Part shown: in pieces, positions 4,665 through 5,669 of the stretch | Layout: every line of letters begins with the position of its first letter | How positions within the stretch are numbered: position 1 is the first letter of the stretch | NCBI GenBank assembly: GCA_030612185.1 | Contig: JAUWOI010000318.1 | Span: 1-5,669 of the forward strand | Origin: Anaerolineae bacterium | Lineage (GTDB): Bacteria; Chloroflexota; Anaerolineae; B4-G1 | Length of the DNA: 5,669 nucleotides | Reading direction: 5' to 3' | Notes under the pieces: generated by a model | The model's database searches: none | What the model saw: only the letters and a program-made list of their open reading frames with translations | What the model was told of the DNA's origin: nothing | Position numbers and translations under genes: made by a program

Positions 4665-5267
4665 GTGTCAGAGTTGGAGGCGCTGGCGGCAGAGATTACC
4701 CAGTGTACACGGTGTCTTTTGCACAGAGGACGGACCAAGGCGGTGCCTGGCGAGGGGCCAGAGGATGCCGAGATTATGTTCATCGGCGAAGCGCCGGGGT
4801 TCCACGAAGATCAACAGGGCCACCCGTTTGTGGGGGCGGCAGGCCGGTTCCTCGAGGAATTACTGGAAAGCATCGGCCTAACGCGGGAGGATGTGTATAT
4901 TGCCAACGTAATCAAGTGCCGTCCACCATCCAATCGCGACCCATTACCCGACGAGATTGAAGCATGCAGGTCGTTCCTCGACCGGCAGATCGAACTGATC
5001 CAGCCTAAGTTGGTGGTGACGCTGGGGCGCTTCTCGATGGCGCGGGCCTTTCCAAAAGCACGCATCTCCCGTATTCACGGTCAGCCATGCAAGATCGGCG
5101 GCGTGATCTACTATCCGATGTATCATCCGGCGGCGGCACTGCACCAGCCCAGCCTGCGCCGCACCATTGGGGAGGACATGCGCCGCATTCCTGAGTTGCT
5201 TCAGCAGACGGCACAGATTGCCGAATCCTCGCTCCCTCCAGATGCGGAGCAGTTAAGGCTGTTTTGA
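4665..5267 (+). CDS. Family 4 uracil-DNA glycosylase, iron-sulfur type (UDGa)
   Basis: A 200-residue enzyme that removes uracil from DNA at the start of base-excision repair. Family 4 features in order: C14-x2-C17 near the N-terminus, active-site motif 'GEAPGFHED' (41-49), 'GHPFVGAAGRFLEELL' (52-67), 'NVIKCRPPSNRDP' (81-93) with C85, C101, and 'MYHPAAAL' (152-159) with H154 of the second uracil-pocket motif. C14, C17, C85 and C101 fit the four ligands of the family's [4Fe-4S] cluster. GEAPG rather than the GEAPA/GDAPG type of other families supports family 4. The extreme C-terminus AEQLRLF resembles the sliding-clamp binding pentapeptide QL[S/D]LF, suggesting a link to the replication clamp; that is inference. 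GTG start with AGGAGG upstream. It has its own promoter and is followed after 2 bases by a membrane-protein gene. Family 4 UDGs are frequent in thermophiles but also occur in mesophiles, so this alone does not show a hot habitat. Confidence 0.94.
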   Translation: MSELEALAAEITQCTRCLLHRGRTKAVPGEGPEDAEIMFIGEAPGFHEDQQGHPFVGAAGRFLEELLESIGLTREDVYIANVIKCRPPSNRDPLPDEIEACRSFLDRQIELIQPKLVVTLGRFSMARAFPKARISRIHGQPCKIGGVIYYPMYHPAAALHQPSLRRTIGEDMRRIPELLQQTAQIAESSLPPDAEQLRLF

Positions 5268-5269
5268 GA

Positions 5270-5669
5270 GTGATCCAGTTTATCTCCATCGTCGTGCTTA
5301 CGTTCGCGCTGGCGCTGATCGTGCTGGGGGCCATCACGATGTGGCTGGAACGAGGGCGGGGGCGTCTCCAGGGGGTCGCGCTAACCCTGGTTGGGCTGCT
5401 CGTCGGCATCGGATATGCCTTTCTGGGGAGCCGCTTCTCGCTGGCGCTGTTCGACCATCTGATCGTGCAAGTGGATTTGCCGGCCTTGATGGCTACGGCC
5501 TTCACCTACACGGCGGGCGTGCTGAGCGGCGCTTCGCTGGCGGTGGGGCTTTTCCTGTGGGCCACAGGCCGCTTCCGGCACCGGGTTGAGCGGACGGCGG
5601 CAGCGTTTGTCGTGGTAGGCGTGCTGGTGGCGCTGGCGGCGACCTTTATCGCTATCGTTCTCAGCACTC
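5270..5669 (+). CDS. Multi-pass membrane protein of unknown function (3' end outside window)
   Basis: An open frame starts at GTG 5270, two bases after the UDG stop, and runs 133 codons to the window edge without a stop. The product is strongly hydrophobic, with about four predicted spans: residues 2-24 ('FISIVVLTFALALIVLGAI'), about 35-53 ('GVALTLVGLLVGIGYAFLG'), about 73-98 ('MATAFTYTAGVLSGASLAVG') and about 109-132. Basic loops at 27-32 (ERGRGR) and 101-109 (RFRHRVER) suggest the second loop and fourth-span entry face the cytoplasm. A weak AAGG lies 11 bases upstream, inside UDG. I do not recognise a family; there are no catalytic motifs in the part seen. An in-frame ATG at 5339 exists but would cut off the first span. 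Tight spacing implies cotranscription and coupling with UDG. Confidence 0.7.
   Translation, partial: MIQFISIVVLTFALALIVLGAITMWLERGRGRLQGVALTLVGLLVGIGYAFLGSRFSLALFDHLIVQVDLPALMATAFTYTAGVLSGASLAVGLFLWATGRFRHRVERTAAAFVVVGVLVALAATFIAIVLST

Overview
The window is about 5.7 kb of GC-rich bacterial chromosome. It carries housekeeping and quality-control genes, with no mobile-element genes, tRNA or rRNA, CRISPR array or defence genes. The organism is probably a free-living bacterium. A Chloroflexota-like (Anaerolineae-type) source is my best guess, from the mix of a DUF4349 lipoprotein, the tsaE-tsaB-rimI-family 4 UDG order and intergenic repeat debris. This is inference; no marker gene settles it.

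Layout: (1) 1-522 (+), the C-terminal half of a GT4-type glycosyltransferase that begins upstream of the window. (2) 523-783, a gene-free convergent gap filled by a remarkable imperfect inverted repeat of nested hairpins. (3) 784-2483 (-), a two-gene unit: a calcineurin-like metallophosphoesterase followed by a DUF4349 membrane lipoprotein. (4) 2484-2784, a divergent intergenic region with three hairpins, two sigma70-like promoters facing right and a weak candidate facing left. (5) 2785-4613 (+), tsaE-tsaB-rimI: two components of tRNA threonylcarbamoyladenosine (t6A) synthesis plus the GNAT acetyltransferase that usually travels with them. (6) 4665-5267 (+), a family 4 iron-sulfur uracil-DNA glycosylase with its own promoter, which overlaps the rimI stop codon. 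(7) 5270-5669 (+), the start of a multi-pass membrane protein of unknown function that runs off the window.

How the genes work together: TsaB normally partners TsaD (not in this window) with TsaE as the accessory ATPase, to place t6A at position 37 of ANN-decoding tRNAs. tsaB and rimI overlap by 4 bases (GTGA), so their translation is probably coupled. UDG and the membrane protein are 2 bases apart and probably cotranscribed.

The most novel material is non-coding. The element around 595-760 has two arms that share loop sequences but have different, internally complementary stems. A related hairpin (CCGCTGG...CCAGCGG type) recurs about 2 kb away in the other large intergenic gap. I see no new protein-based system.
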